From Pseudomonas putida (lineage in GTDB: Bacteria; Pseudomonadota; Gammaproteobacteria; Pseudomonadales; Pseudomonadaceae): 64,000 bases of DNA. Location: contig NZ_CP011789.1 of the NCBI RefSeq assembly GCF_001636055.1, forward strand, positions 1,364,001-1,428,000. Direction: 5' to 3'. The stretch's first letter is position 1. Each line of letters opens with the position of its first letter. Made by a program: the position numbers and the translations under genes. Shown here one piece after another: positions 17,935 through 28,855 of the stretch. The notes beneath the pieces are model-generated. The model worked only from the letters and a program-made list of their open reading frames with translations. It searched no databases and was not told the DNA's origin.

Positions 17935-20025
17935 TCAGCGCACGTGACTGGCCTGGATCGCCGTCAACGCGATGGTGTGCACGATATCGTCCACCTGCGC
18001 ACCGCGCGGCAAGTCGTTCACTGGCTTGCGCAGCCCCTGCAGCATCGGCCCAAGGCTTACGCAGTCGGCACTGCGTTGCACCGCCTTGTGCGTGGTGTTG
18101 CCAGTGTTCAGGTCCGGGAACACGAACACCGTGGCGCGGCCCGCAACCTGGCTGTGCGGTGCCAACTGCCGGGCAATCTCCGGATTGGCTGCGGCGTCGT
18201 ACTGCAACGGCCCGTCGATCAGCAGGTCATGTTCCGCCTGCTGCGCCAGGCGCGTGGCTTCGCGCACCTTCTCCACTTCCTCGTCACTGGCCGCCGAGTC
18301 GCTCGAATAACTGAGCATCGCCACGCGCGGGGTAATCCCGAAGGCCTGCGCCGATTCGGCGCTTTGCCGTGCGATCTCCGCCAGCTCCACGGCGCTGGGG
18401 TGCGGGTTCATGATGCAGTCGCCGTACACCAGCACCTGCTCGGGGAACAGCATGAAGAACACCGACGACACCAGGCTGCAGTCCGGTGCGGTCTTGATCA
18501 GTTGCAGGGCCGGGCGGATGGTATTGGCGGTGGAGTGCACCAACCCTGAAACCAGGCCGTCGACTTCATCCAGCGCCAGCATCATGGTGCCGATCACCAC
18601 CGGATCCTCCAGCTGCTGCTCGGCCATCGGGGCGTTGAGGTTGCGGCTCTTGCGCAGCTCGACCATCGGCTCGACGTAGCGTGCGCGAATCAGCTCGGGG
18701 TCGAGGATTTCCAGGTCGGCTGGCAGGGTAATGCCCTGGGCACGGGCCACCGCCTCGACTTCCTCGGGCTTGGCCAGCAACACGCAGCGCGCGATGCCGC
18801 GCGCCTGGCAGATGGCGGCGGCCTGCACCAGCAACGGTTCGGCGCCCTCGGGCAGGACGATGCGCTTGTTGGCCTGCTGCGCGCGCTGGATCAGCTGGTA
18901 GCGGAACACCGCTGGCGACAGGCGCATCTCTCGCGGCGTGCCACAACGCTGGTGCAACCAGTGGGCGTCGAGGTGGCTGGCGACGAAGTCGGTGATGAAC
19001 TCGGCACGCTCGCGGTCGTCCACCGGGATCTCGCGGTTCAGCGAGTTGAGCTGGTTGGCGGTGTCGTACGAGCCGGTGCTCACCGAAAGGATCGGCAGGC
19101 CGGCCTGCAGGGCGCCGCGGCACAGTTCGAGGATGCGCGGGTCAGGCTTGCTGTCGCTGGTCAGCAGCAGCCCGGCCAGTGGAACGCCGTTGATCGCTGC
19201 CAGGCTCACGGCGAGGATGATGTCGTCGCGATCCCCGGGCGTCACTACCAGGGTGCCCGGCTTGAGCAACGGCACGGTGTTGGCCACGGTGCGTGCGCAG
19301 ATGATGATCTTGTTCATCCGCCGCTGTTCGTAGTCGCCGGCATTGAGTACCTGGGCGCCGAGCAACTCGGCCACATCGCGGGTGCGCGGGGCGTTGAGGT
19401 CGGCCTGGTAGGGGATGCAGCCGAGCAGGCGGAAGTCGTTGCCGCGCAGCAGCGGCGAATGCTCGCGCAGGCGCGTGGCGAAATCGGCCATGCTTTCGTC
19501 GGTGCGGACCTTGTTGAGAATGACCCCGAGCACTTTCGGGTCGCGCGGGCCACCGAACAGCTGGGCCTGCAACTCGACGCGCCCGGACAGCTCGCTGAGC
19601 ACCTCGTTCTCCGGTGCCGAGACCAGGATCACCTCGGCATCCAGGCTCTTGGCCAGGTGCAGGTTGACCCGCGCCGCGTAGCTGGCATGACGGGTCGGCA
19701 CCATGCCCTCGACCACCACCACGTCGTTGCCGACGCAGGCTTGCTGGTACAGGCGGATGATTGCTTCGAGCAGTTCGTCGAGTTGGCCATCGCCCAGCAT
19801 GCGCTCGACCTGGGCCAGGCTCAGCGGCGTGGGTGGCTTGATGCCGTGGGTGCGCGCGACCAGCTCGCTGGACCGCTCGGGGCCGGTATCGCCGGGATGC
19901 GGCTGGGCGATTGGCTTGAAGAAACCCACCTTCAGGCCGCCGCGCTCAAGGGCGCGTACCAGGCCGAGGCTGATGGAGGTCAGGCCGACACCAAAGTCGG
20001 TCGGCGCGATGAAAAATGTCTGCAT
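17935..20025 (-). CDS. pta: Phosphate acetyltransferase
   Basis: The 696-aa enzyme interconverts acetyl-CoA and acetyl phosphate in the cytoplasm. It is the long form: an N-terminal BioD-like P-loop-type domain (about 1-200, starting MQTFFIAPTDFGVG), a DRTGG domain (about 205-325) and the catalytic PTA_PTB domain (about 370-690). I start at the ATG at 20025 after AGAAG; the frame extends upstream without family character. No acetate kinase gene lies alongside, unlike the ackA-pta pair of many gammaproteobacteria. A DUF3565 gene sits upstream on the same strand. Confidence 0.93.
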   Translation of the reverse strand: MQTFFIAPTDFGVGLTSISLGLVRALERGGLKVGFFKPIAQPHPGDTGPERSSELVARTHGIKPPTPLSLAQVERMLGDGQLDELLEAIIRLYQQACVGNDVVVVEGMVPTRHASYAARVNLHLAKSLDAEVILVSAPENEVLSELSGRVELQAQLFGGPRDPKVLGVILNKVRTDESMADFATRLREHSPLLRGNDFRLLGCIPYQADLNAPRTRDVAELLGAQVLNAGDYEQRRMNKIIICARTVANTVPLLKPGTLVVTPGDRDDIILAVSLAAINGVPLAGLLLTSDSKPDPRILELCRGALQAGLPILSVSTGSYDTANQLNSLNREIPVDDRERAEFITDFVASHLDAHWLHQRCGTPREMRLSPAVFRYQLIQRAQQANKRIVLPEGAEPLLVQAAAICQARGIARCVLLAKPEEVEAVARAQGITLPADLEILDPELIRARYVEPMVELRKSRNLNAPMAEQQLEDPVVIGTMMLALDEVDGLVSGLVHSTANTIRPALQLIKTAPDCSLVSSVFFMLFPEQVLVYGDCIMNPHPSAVELAEIARQSAESAQAFGITPRVAMLSYSSDSAASDEEVEKVREATRLAQQAEHDLLIDGPLQYDAAANPEIARQLAPHSQVAGRATVFVFPDLNTGNTTHKAVQRSADCVSLGPMLQGLRKPVNDLPRGAQVDDIVHTIALTAIQASHVR

Positions 20026-20056
20026 GCGTGCTTCTCGGAATAAGCGGTGCAAGGAA

Positions 20057-20359
20057 TCAACGGCCAAGGGTAGCGCTATCGGCCCCGTTCGCGCACCAGC
20101 CGCAGGCAAAAGCCTGGCCGATGCGCCGGGTGCGCTCGTGCGCATCCAGCACCCAGGGGCGCGCCTGCCACGGCGGCTGGTGGCGCAGGTGCTGGGTATG
20201 ACCGCAGGACAGCTCGACCACCCAATGGCCTTCCTCGTCCTGGTGAAAGCCGATGATCCGACTGATGGGCCGTTCGCCAGCCGCCGCGCGTTCGCAATCG
20301 GGCGAGGCCTTGGTTACACTTGTGCGCTCTACATTCTTTTGCAAAAGGTCTTGCCCCAT
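20057..20359 (-). CDS. DUF3565 domain protein
   Basis: This small protein of at most 100 aa carries the DUF3565 core ISRIIGFHQDEEGHW...CGHTQHLRHQPPW. Paired Cys and His residues (CGH, HLRH, CGWC) could bind a metal. The start is uncertain: the only in-frame ATG (20359) overlaps the divergent slyD start codon, and the conserved core begins near 20266 with no ATG, GTG or TTG close by. A TTG at 20344 is another option. Function is unknown. It precedes pta on the same strand. Confidence 0.7.
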   Translation of the reverse strand: MGQDLLQKNVERTSVTKASPDCERAAAGERPISRIIGFHQDEEGHWVVELSCGHTQHLRHQPPWQARPWVLDAHERTRRIGQAFACGWCANGADSATLGR

Positions 20360-20843
20360 GCTGATCGCCGCCAACAAGGCAGTCTCCATCGACTATACCC
20401 TGACCAACGACGCCGGGGAGACCATCGACAGCTCCGCCGGTGGCGCGCCACTGGTCTACCTGCACGGTGCCGCCAACATCATCCCGGGCCTGGAAAAAGC
20501 CCTGGAAGGCAAGCAGGCCGGTGACGAACTGACCGTTGCCATCGAGCCGGAAGACGCCTATGGCGAGTACCTGGCCGAGCTGGTCAGCACCCTGAACCGC
20601 AGCATGTTCGAAGGTGTCGACCAACTGGAAGTCGGCATGCAGTTCCATGCTTCGGCGCCGGACGGCCAGATGCAGATCGTCACCATCCGCGACATCGACG
20701 GCGACGACGTGACCGTCGACGGCAACCACCCTCTGGCAGGCCAGCGCCTGAACTTCCAGGTCAAGGTGGTCAACGTGCGTGACGCCAGCGAAGAAGAAAT
20801 CGCTCACCGTCACATCCACGGTGAAGGTGGCCATCACCACTGA
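20358..20843 (+). CDS. slyD: FKBP-type peptidyl-prolyl isomerase SlyD
   Basis: The 161-aa protein is a cytoplasmic prolyl isomerase and chaperone with nickel-binding ability. It opens MLIAANKAVSIDYTLTND, has the insert-in-flap chaperone domain (about 70-125) and ends in a His-rich tail (HRHIHGEGGHHH). The ATG at 20358 is preceded by AAGG. It is divergent from DUF3565, with almost no intergenic space between annotated starts, so the slyD promoter must lie inside the upstream part of the opposite ORF. Confidence 0.93.
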   Translation: MLIAANKAVSIDYTLTNDAGETIDSSAGGAPLVYLHGAANIIPGLEKALEGKQAGDELTVAIEPEDAYGEYLAELVSTLNRSMFEGVDQLEVGMQFHASAPDGQMQIVTIRDIDGDDVTVDGNHPLAGQRLNFQVKVVNVRDASEEEIAHRHIHGEGGHHH

Positions 20844-20871
20844 TTTCTCAGCTAAGCTCTGAGAGTCGTCA

Positions 20872-20933
20872 GGCGCTCGAGCAAGCCGACCTACCCCCAC
20901 GGGCGGGTGCACGGCTTGGTCGCGCGCCTTTTT
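20872..20933 (+). terminator. Branched terminator after slyD
   Basis: Nested complementary arms GGCGC/GCGCC and CAAGCCG/CGGCTTG enclose a further GC-rich hairpin. The structure ends in TTTTT at 20929-20933. It separates slyD from gpx. Confidence 0.7.
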
Positions 20934-20985
20934 AGTGGGCGCAATTCGCCCCAGCGGCAACCGGCAATCTGAGAGGGGAATCAAG

Positions 20986-21468
20986 ATGAGTGCATTTCAC
21001 GATCTGACGCTCAAGGCGCTGAACGGCCAGGACCTGCCGCTGGCACCGTTCAAGGGCCAGGTGGTGCTGGTGGTCAATGTCGCATCCAAGTGCGGCCTGA
21101 CGCCTCAGTACGCGTCGCTCGAAAAGCTGCACCAGCAGTTCAAGGGCCAGGGCTTCAGCGTGCTCGGCCTGCCGTGCAACCAGTTTGCCGGCCAGGAACC
21201 GGGCACCGAAGACGAGATCCAGAAGTTCTGCAGCCTGAACTATGGCGTCAGCTTCCCCTTGAGCGCCAAGCTCGAGGTCAACGGGCCTGAGCGTCATTCG
21301 CTGTACCGCCTGCTGGCTGGCGAGGGTGCGGAGTTCCCTGGCGATATCACCTGGAATTTCGAGAAGTTCCTGGTGGGCAAGGACGGCCGCGTCCTGGCGA
21401 GGTTCGCGCCACGCACTGCGCCGGACGATCCGGCGGTGGTTCAGGCGGTCGAGAAGGCGCTGGCCTGA
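20986..21468 (+). CDS. Glutathione peroxidase-family thiol peroxidase
   Basis: This 160-aa enzyme reduces hydroperoxides in the cytoplasm. It uses cysteine rather than selenocysteine: the peroxidatic Cys is in VASKCGLTPQY, with the Gln of LPCNQFAGQEP and the Trp/Asn of WNFEKFLV completing the site. Bacterial members often take electrons from thioredoxin. The ATG at 20986 follows GAGAGGGG. Its neighbours include trxB about 5 kb away, but they are not in one operon. Confidence 0.9.
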   Translation: MSAFHDLTLKALNGQDLPLAPFKGQVVLVVNVASKCGLTPQYASLEKLHQQFKGQGFSVLGLPCNQFAGQEPGTEDEIQKFCSLNYGVSFPLSAKLEVNGPERHSLYRLLAGEGAEFPGDITWNFEKFLVGKDGRVLARFAPRTAPDDPAVVQAVEKALA

Positions 21469-21624
21469 TGCATGCTGGAGCGGCGATCCGCCGCTCGGTT
21501 TTCTCAAAGGCGCAGGAGCAAGCTGCGCCATATCCTGATCAATCACTCAAATCAATAATGCTGTGCCCGCCATTCGGCTGGCTCTAAGCTCAGGCGCATT
21601 TCCTTACCTCATCGGGAGCGCCGC

Positions 21625-22728
21625 ATGTCCAGCAACCCACTGTTTCAGCCCTTCACCCTGGGCACCCTCGAGTTGCCGACCCGTGTGGTCATGGCGCCGA
21701 TGACCCGCACCTTCTGCCCTGGCGGCGTACCGCACAAGGGCGTCATCGAGTACTACCGCCGCCGCGCTGCGGCTGGCGTGGGCCTGGTCATCACCGAGGG
21801 CACCACGGTCGATCACAAGGCTGCCAACGGTTATCCGAATGTGCCGCGCTTCCATGGCGAAGATGCCTTGGCTGGCTGGAAAAAGGTGGTCGAGGCCGTA
21901 CACGCCGAAGGCGGGCGCATCGTTCCGCAGCTGTGGCATGTGGGCAGCGTTCGTCGCCTGGGTACCGAGCCGGACGCCAGCGTGCCGGGCTACGGTCCGA
22001 GCGGTAAAAGCAAGGATGGCCAGGTGGTGGTCCATGAAATGACCCACGACGACATCCGCGAGGTCATCGCCGCCTTTGCACAAGCTGCCCGCGATGCCAA
22101 GGCCATCGGTATGGATGGCGTCGAGATCCACGGCGCGCATGGCTACCTGATCGACCAGTTCTTCTGGGCCACCAGCAACCAGCGCAGTGACGAATACGGC
22201 GGCGATCTGGCGCAACGCTCGCGCTTCGCCATCGAGCTGGTCCAGGCCGTGCGTGCTGCGGTGGGGCCGGATTTCCCGATCATCTTCCGCTTCTCCCAAT
22301 GGAAGCAGCAGGACTACAGCGCGCGCCTGGTCGAAACGCCCGAGGCATTGGCAGCCTTCCTGCAGCCGCTGGCCGACGCCGGTGTGGATATCTTCCACTG
22401 CTCCACCCGCCGTTTCTGGGAGCCGGAGTTCGACGGCTCGCCGCTGAACCTGGCCGGTTGGACCCGCAAGCTCACCGGCAAGCCGACCATCACCGTTGGC
22501 AGCGTTGGTCTGGATGGCGAGTTCCTGCAGTTCATGGTCGACACCGACAAGGTGGCCAAGCCGGCCAGCCTGGAGGGCCTGCTGCAGCGCTTGGGCGATG
22601 AGGAGTTCGACCTGGTGGCAGTCGGTCGTGCGTTGCTGGTGGATGCCCAGTGGGCGCAGAAAGTCCGCGAGGGGCGTGAGGAAGAGATTCTGCCGTTCAG
22701 CCGCGAGGCGCTGTCGAGCCTGACTTGA
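21625..22728 (+). CDS. Old Yellow Enzyme-family NAD(P)H:flavin oxidoreductase
   Basis: The 367-aa TIM-barrel flavoprotein reduces activated C=C bonds or nitro groups. Landmarks are VVMAPMTRTF, the substrate-binding HGAHGYLIDQFFW with its paired His, SDEYGG and a late VGRALLVDAQW. It belongs to the OYE/12-oxophytodienoate reductase group; xenobiotic reductase or N-ethylmaleimide reductase are common names. It ends 32 bases inside the convergent glycosyltransferase gene. Confidence 0.88.
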   Translation: MSSNPLFQPFTLGTLELPTRVVMAPMTRTFCPGGVPHKGVIEYYRRRAAAGVGLVITEGTTVDHKAANGYPNVPRFHGEDALAGWKKVVEAVHAEGGRIVPQLWHVGSVRRLGTEPDASVPGYGPSGKSKDGQVVVHEMTHDDIREVIAAFAQAARDAKAIGMDGVEIHGAHGYLIDQFFWATSNQRSDEYGGDLAQRSRFAIELVQAVRAAVGPDFPIIFRFSQWKQQDYSARLVETPEALAAFLQPLADAGVDIFHCSTRRFWEPEFDGSPLNLAGWTRKLTGKPTITVGSVGLDGEFLQFMVDTDKVAKPASLEGLLQRLGDEEFDLVAVGRALLVDAQWAQKVREGREEEILPFSREALSSLT

Positions 22729-23911
22729 TCGTCAGCGGCGTGGCCGCGCGCTTACCCTGGGCGGCGGTCTGCCGACAGGCGCTGTACAAATGCGCCTCGA
22801 ATTCTTCGACGATCGCTTGCCAGCCCTGGCGGCTGGCGTGCTGGCGGGCATTGAGGCGCACCCTGCGCAGGGTCTCGGTATCTTCGAGCAGCCAGCACGC
22901 GGCGTCGATGAACGCGGGTTGATCCCCCGGCATGGCCAGCGCGCCGCTGTGTCCGTGGCGGATATGCTGGGCGGCGGCGGCCTCGTCGTACGCCACTACC
23001 GCAAGGCCCGAGGCCAGTGCTTCGAGCACCACGTTGCCGAAGGTTTCGGTGAGGCTGGGGAACAGGAACAGGTCGCCGCAGGCGTAATGTTCGGCCAGGG
23101 CTTCGCCGCGTTGCACGCCACAGAACACCGCATCGGGGAACTGCTGCTGCATCTGGTTGCGCAGTGGCCCATCCCCGACCACGACCAGGCGCAGGCGTCG
23201 CTGTGGATAGCTCTTGTGCAGCGCCTGCATGCAAGGCAACAGCAGGGCGAGGTTCTTCTCCGCCGCCAGGCGTCCGACGTGCAACACCGCGATGTCATCC
23301 GGGCCAAGGCCCCACTGCTCACGCAGCGCCTGGTTGCGCCGTGCCGGGTTGAAGAGTTGCGCATCCACGCCACGCGCCATCAATGCCAGGCGTTCGAAAC
23401 CACGTCGCTCCAGCTCCAGACGCTGGCTGGCGCTGGGTACCAGGGTGGTCGCGGTGCGGCGATGGAACCAGCGCAGGTAGTGGGTGAGCAGGCGTGCCAG
23501 CAGGCCCAGGCCGTACTGGCCGGAATACTGCGGGAAATTGGTGTGGAAACCGCTGACCACGGCAATTCCCAGGCGTCGTGCCGCGCGCAGGGCACTGAGC
23601 CCGAGCGGGCCTTCGGTGGCGATGTACAGGACATCCGGGCGCAACCGACGCCAGCGTCGCCACAGTTTGTGCATCGATACCTCACCCCACTGCAGGCCGG
23701 GATATCCGGGCAGTGGCCAACCGCGACAGAGCAGCAGCGTGTCGTCGCTATTGCCCGGTGCATCGCTGGCCTGGCGTGGGCGCACCACTTCCACTTGATG
23801 CCCGCGCACGCGCAAGCCTTCACTGAGGCGGCCAAGGGTATTGGCCACACCATTGATCTCCGGTGGGAAGGTTTCGCTGACGAGGGTGATGCGTAGAGGC
23901 GGCGTATTCAT
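22697..23911 (-). CDS. GT4-family glycosyltransferase
   Basis: The 404-aa protein has two Rossmann domains. The N-terminal one starts RITLVSETFPPEINGVA. The C-terminal one holds VGRLAAEKNLALLL and a late ETFGNVVLEALASGLAVVAYD with the conserved EX7E motif. This is the pattern of retaining GT4 enzymes such as alpha-mannosyltransferases acting on lipids or polysaccharide. No acceptor is evident from neighbours. It overlaps the OYE gene by 32 bases tail to tail. Confidence 0.87.
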   Translation of the reverse strand: MNTPPLRITLVSETFPPEINGVANTLGRLSEGLRVRGHQVEVVRPRQASDAPGNSDDTLLLCRGWPLPGYPGLQWGEVSMHKLWRRWRRLRPDVLYIATEGPLGLSALRAARRLGIAVVSGFHTNFPQYSGQYGLGLLARLLTHYLRWFHRRTATTLVPSASQRLELERRGFERLALMARGVDAQLFNPARRNQALREQWGLGPDDIAVLHVGRLAAEKNLALLLPCMQALHKSYPQRRLRLVVVGDGPLRNQMQQQFPDAVFCGVQRGEALAEHYACGDLFLFPSLTETFGNVVLEALASGLAVVAYDEAAAAQHIRHGHSGALAMPGDQPAFIDAACWLLEDTETLRRVRLNARQHASRQGWQAIVEEFEAHLYSACRQTAAQGKRAATPLTIKSGSTAPRG

Positions 23912-24090
23912 GTCAAAAAGTTTCCGCCTGCTTGGTTGCCGTTATGTGACATGAAAATGATCCCCTGGTGACGTGTGTTTTCCAGGTTTGTCTGTCACTC
24001 GAATATTTCCTCGTCGGGTCCTCAAGAACCACCTGTCCTCAGCCGATGCAGAAGCATTCGACGGGTGGATTGCGCTCCGGGAGAGCGGTG

Positions 24091-25407
24091 ATGTTCAACA
24101 GCAAACTGAAAAAAGAAATCCAGCAATTGCGCGAGGAACTGCAATCCATCGAGCAGGTGAAAAACAGCCTCGATAGCGAAATGCTCGTGCTGCAACTCGA
24201 TCCCCAGGGGCGCATCGAGTCCGCCAATGCCAATTTCGAAAAAGAAATGCTCTACAGCAGCGATCGTCTGATCGGCCGCAACATCGAAGAGATCGTCCCG
24301 GAGCACGTGAAGAAGCTGGATTTCTGCCTGCGCATGAAGGCTGCAATCGCCCGTGGCGAGCACCTCAACGGCGCGTTCCGCCTGCTGCGGGGCAATGGCG
24401 AAGAAGCCTGGCTGCGCTCGATCCTGCAACCGGTCAAAGGTGTCGACGGGCGGATCAAGTACTTCACCCTGCACTCGAGCGACCTGACCCGCACCATCGA
24501 GACCTCCCGCGAGCATGAAAGCCTGATCAAGGCGCTGATGCGCTCCACGGCCGTGATCGAGTTCAACCTTGACGGGCAGGTGCTAACCGCCAACGACCGC
24601 TTCCTGCACACCATGGGCTACAGCCTGGAGCAGGTGCGCGGCAAGCATCACCGCATGTTCTGCGACCCTGAGGAAACCAGCTCGGCAGGTTACCAGCAGT
24701 TCTGGGAGAAGTTGCGCCGCGGAGAATACGTGGCCGAGCGCTTCAAGCGCATTGATTCACATGGCCGAGTCGTCTGGCTGGAGGCTTCGTACAACCCGAT
24801 CATTGATGCCCATGACGTGCTCTACAAGGTGGTGAAGTTCGCCACGGTGATCACTGACCAGGTCAATCAGGAAATCGCCGTGGCCCAGGCCGCCGATATC
24901 GCCTACAGCACCTCGCAGGACACCGACGCCAGCGCCCGCAAGGCCACCGACGTGGTCACCCAGACGGTCGAGGTGATGCGTGGCCTGGAAAGTTCGATGC
25001 AGGAGGCGGCCGAGGGCATCCAGGCGCTGGACAAGCAGTCCAAGGTGATCGGCTCGATCATCAAGACCATCAGCGACATTGCCGGGCAGACCAACCTGCT
25101 GGCGCTCAATGCCGCGATCGAAGCCGCCCGTGCCGGCGAACAGGGCAGGGGCTTCGCAGTGGTTGCCGACGAAGTGCGCCAGCTCGCCTCGCGTACCAGC
25201 ACTGCCACCGAGGAGATTGCCCGGGTGGTGCAGCAGAACGAGCAACTGGCCCAGGCGGCGGTGGACATCATCGACACCAGCAAGCGCCAGGCCGAGCAGG
25301 GCCTGACGCTGGCCGGGGAAACCGGCAGCGTGATCGTCGAGATCCAGGACGGGGCGAAGAAGGTGGTCAATGCGGTGGGGCAGTTCTCCAGCCAGTTGAG
25401 TCAGTGA
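24091..25407 (+). CDS. Soluble PAS-PAS chemotaxis transducer (BdlA/aerotaxis type)
   Basis: The 438-aa protein has no membrane segment. It has a short N-terminal coiled coil, PAS domain 1 (about 35-135), PAS domain 2 (about 150-260), and a methyl-accepting signalling domain. The conserved hairpin tip is [18 protein letters not shown]. The domain order and length match BdlA of P. aeruginosa, a cytoplasmic sensor tied to biofilm dispersion, and related energy-taxis proteins. The ATG at 24091 follows GGGAGAG. It ends soon after the signalling domain, so the C-terminal methylation helix is short. Confidence 0.87.
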   Translation: MFNSKLKKEIQQLREELQSIEQVKNSLDSEMLVLQLDPQGRIESANANFEKEMLYSSDRLIGRNIEEIVPEHVKKLDFCLRMKAAIARGEHLNGAFRLLRGNGEEAWLRSILQPVKGVDGRIKYFTLHSSDLTRTIETSREHESLIKALMRSTAVIEFNLDGQVLTANDRFLHTMGYSLEQVRGKHHRMFCDPEETSSAGYQQFWEKLRRGEYVAERFKRIDSHGRVVWLEASYNPIIDAHDVLYKVVKFATVITDQVNQEIAVAQAADIAYSTSQDTDASARKATDVVTQTVEVMRGLESSMQEAAEGIQALDKQSKVIGSIIKTISDIAGQTNLLALNAAIEAARAGEQGRGFAVVADEVRQLASRTSTATEEIARVVQQNEQLAQAAVDIIDTSKRQAEQGLTLAGETGSVIVEIQDGAKKVVNAVGQFSSQLSQ

Positions 25408-25497
25408 CTGACGGGCGGAGCCTTGCGCTGCCCTTTCCCTTCAGGTCTTACCCTACAAGCAACTGTCTTGTTCAAAATCCAAGGCCAGCCCAATTCC

Positions 25498-25530
25498 TGT
25501 GGGAGCGGGCTGGTCCCGCGATCACCGGCA
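25498..25530. repeat. Single REP element
   Basis: tgtgggagcgggctggtccc and following cgcgatcacc match the P. putida-type REP core. It lies between the convergent chemoreceptor and cysZ genes. Confidence 0.7.
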
Positions 25531-25582
25531 TGGCCGGTGCCATCCAACGGGGTCTCAGTTTCGGCACAAGAGCCCGGATGCC

Positions 25583-26311
25583 TCAGTTGCGCTCCCGCAC
25601 CCAGAACAACGTAGCCCCCGCCACCGCCGCCGGCATCATCAGCACGTTCACCCCCGGGATCAGCAGCGCCAGGTAAGTGATCCCGCCAAAGCCCAGCGAC
25701 TGCCAGCGCTTGCTGCGCAGCCAGGCGAGCATGTCCTGCCAGCTCATCTTGTTGTTGTCGGCCGGGTAGTCGATGTACTGGATAGCCATCATCCAGATAC
25801 CGAACACCAGCCACAGCGGCGCAGCCACCACGTTCACCACCGGAATGAACGACAGGATGAACAGGCCGATGGCGCGCGGCAGGAAGTAGCCGAGCTTGCG
25901 CATCTCGCGGCTGAAGGTGCGCGGCACCATCGCGGCCAGTTCGCCCCAGCTGAACGCCGGGAAGGTGTCTTCACCGCGCACCACCACCTCGACCTTCTCC
26001 GCGAGAAAACCGTTGAACGGCGCGGCGATGATGTTGGCGAACAGGGTGAAGGTGAAGAACACCATCAGCACCACCAGGGCGACGAACAGTGGCCACAGAA
26101 TGTAGGTGAGAAAGCTCAGCCAGTTGGGCAGGGTCGGCATCAGCGCATCGACCCACAGGCTGAACTGGTGGCCGGCGAAATAGATCAGACCGCCAAACAG
26201 CAGCACGTTGACTGCCAGCGGCAACAGCACGAACAACCGCAGGTTCGGGCTCAGGACCAGCTTCAGGCCCTCGCGCAGGTACTGGGGGCCGGACAGGACG
26301 GGGGCTTGCAT
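25583..26311 (-). CDS. cysZ: Sulfate transporter CysZ
   Basis: The 242-aa inner-membrane protein has four hydrophobic clusters and the family motif [16 protein letters not shown]. CysZ takes up sulfate for cysteine synthesis. The ATG at 26311 follows TGGAGC. It is divergent from trxB across a 362-base gap that contains regulatory and structured elements. Confidence 0.92.
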   Translation of the reverse strand: MQAPVLSGPQYLREGLKLVLSPNLRLFVLLPLAVNVLLFGGLIYFAGHQFSLWVDALMPTLPNWLSFLTYILWPLFVALVVLMVFFTFTLFANIIAAPFNGFLAEKVEVVVRGEDTFPAFSWGELAAMVPRTFSREMRKLGYFLPRAIGLFILSFIPVVNVVAAPLWLVFGIWMMAIQYIDYPADNNKMSWQDMLAWLRSKRWQSLGFGGITYLALLIPGVNVLMMPAAVAGATLFWVRERN

Positions 26312-26428
26312 CGGGATGCTCCACAGAAGGAAAACGGGCTGACCTTACCGAGTTTGCGGCGCCGACGAAAGGCGCGACACCGGCTGTAACAAAGCATAGG
26401 GACAATCGCAGATCGGATTCGTCCCTGG

Positions 26429-27636
<1,208 letters not shown>

Positions 27637-27652
27637 GCCGCTGCCTGATCAC

Positions 27653-27682
27653 GAAAGAACCGGCCCTTTGGCCGGTTCTTTC
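27653..27682 (+). terminator. Terminator of trxB
   Basis: A 13-bp perfect stem (GAAAGAACCGGCC/GGCCGGTTCTTTC) with a CTTT loop begins 17 bases after trxB. The T tract is modest. Confidence 0.8.
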
Positions 27683-27789
27683 GTTTCAGCCTGCCACCGC
27701 CGCACTGCGAAACGCCGCGAGCGACGGCCCGCTCAGCCGCCTAGGCATTGCTGAAAGCGCAAGCATTGGTCGGCTGACGGGCAGCGGGA

Positions 27790-28653
<864 letters not shown>

Positions 28654-28855
28654 CTAGGTGCCGGCGATTATAGGGCAGGGGGGCGCGGTTTACAGCCGTC
28701 GACCCTGCAGTCGGGAAGTGTGCGTCCGGTCGCGTCTTGTAAATGGCGTGTTGGCAGCTGTCATCTTTTTCACTGATAATGGCGCCTTGTATTTGGCGTC
28801 ATAGCTTTGACGATGTTTTCTCGCCAGTCGACCAATACCCTGCAAGGAGTTCGGG

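Noticed and set aside
20932..21546. Minus-strand frame opposite gpx.
   Set aside because: Shadow of the glutathione peroxidase gene, without domain features.
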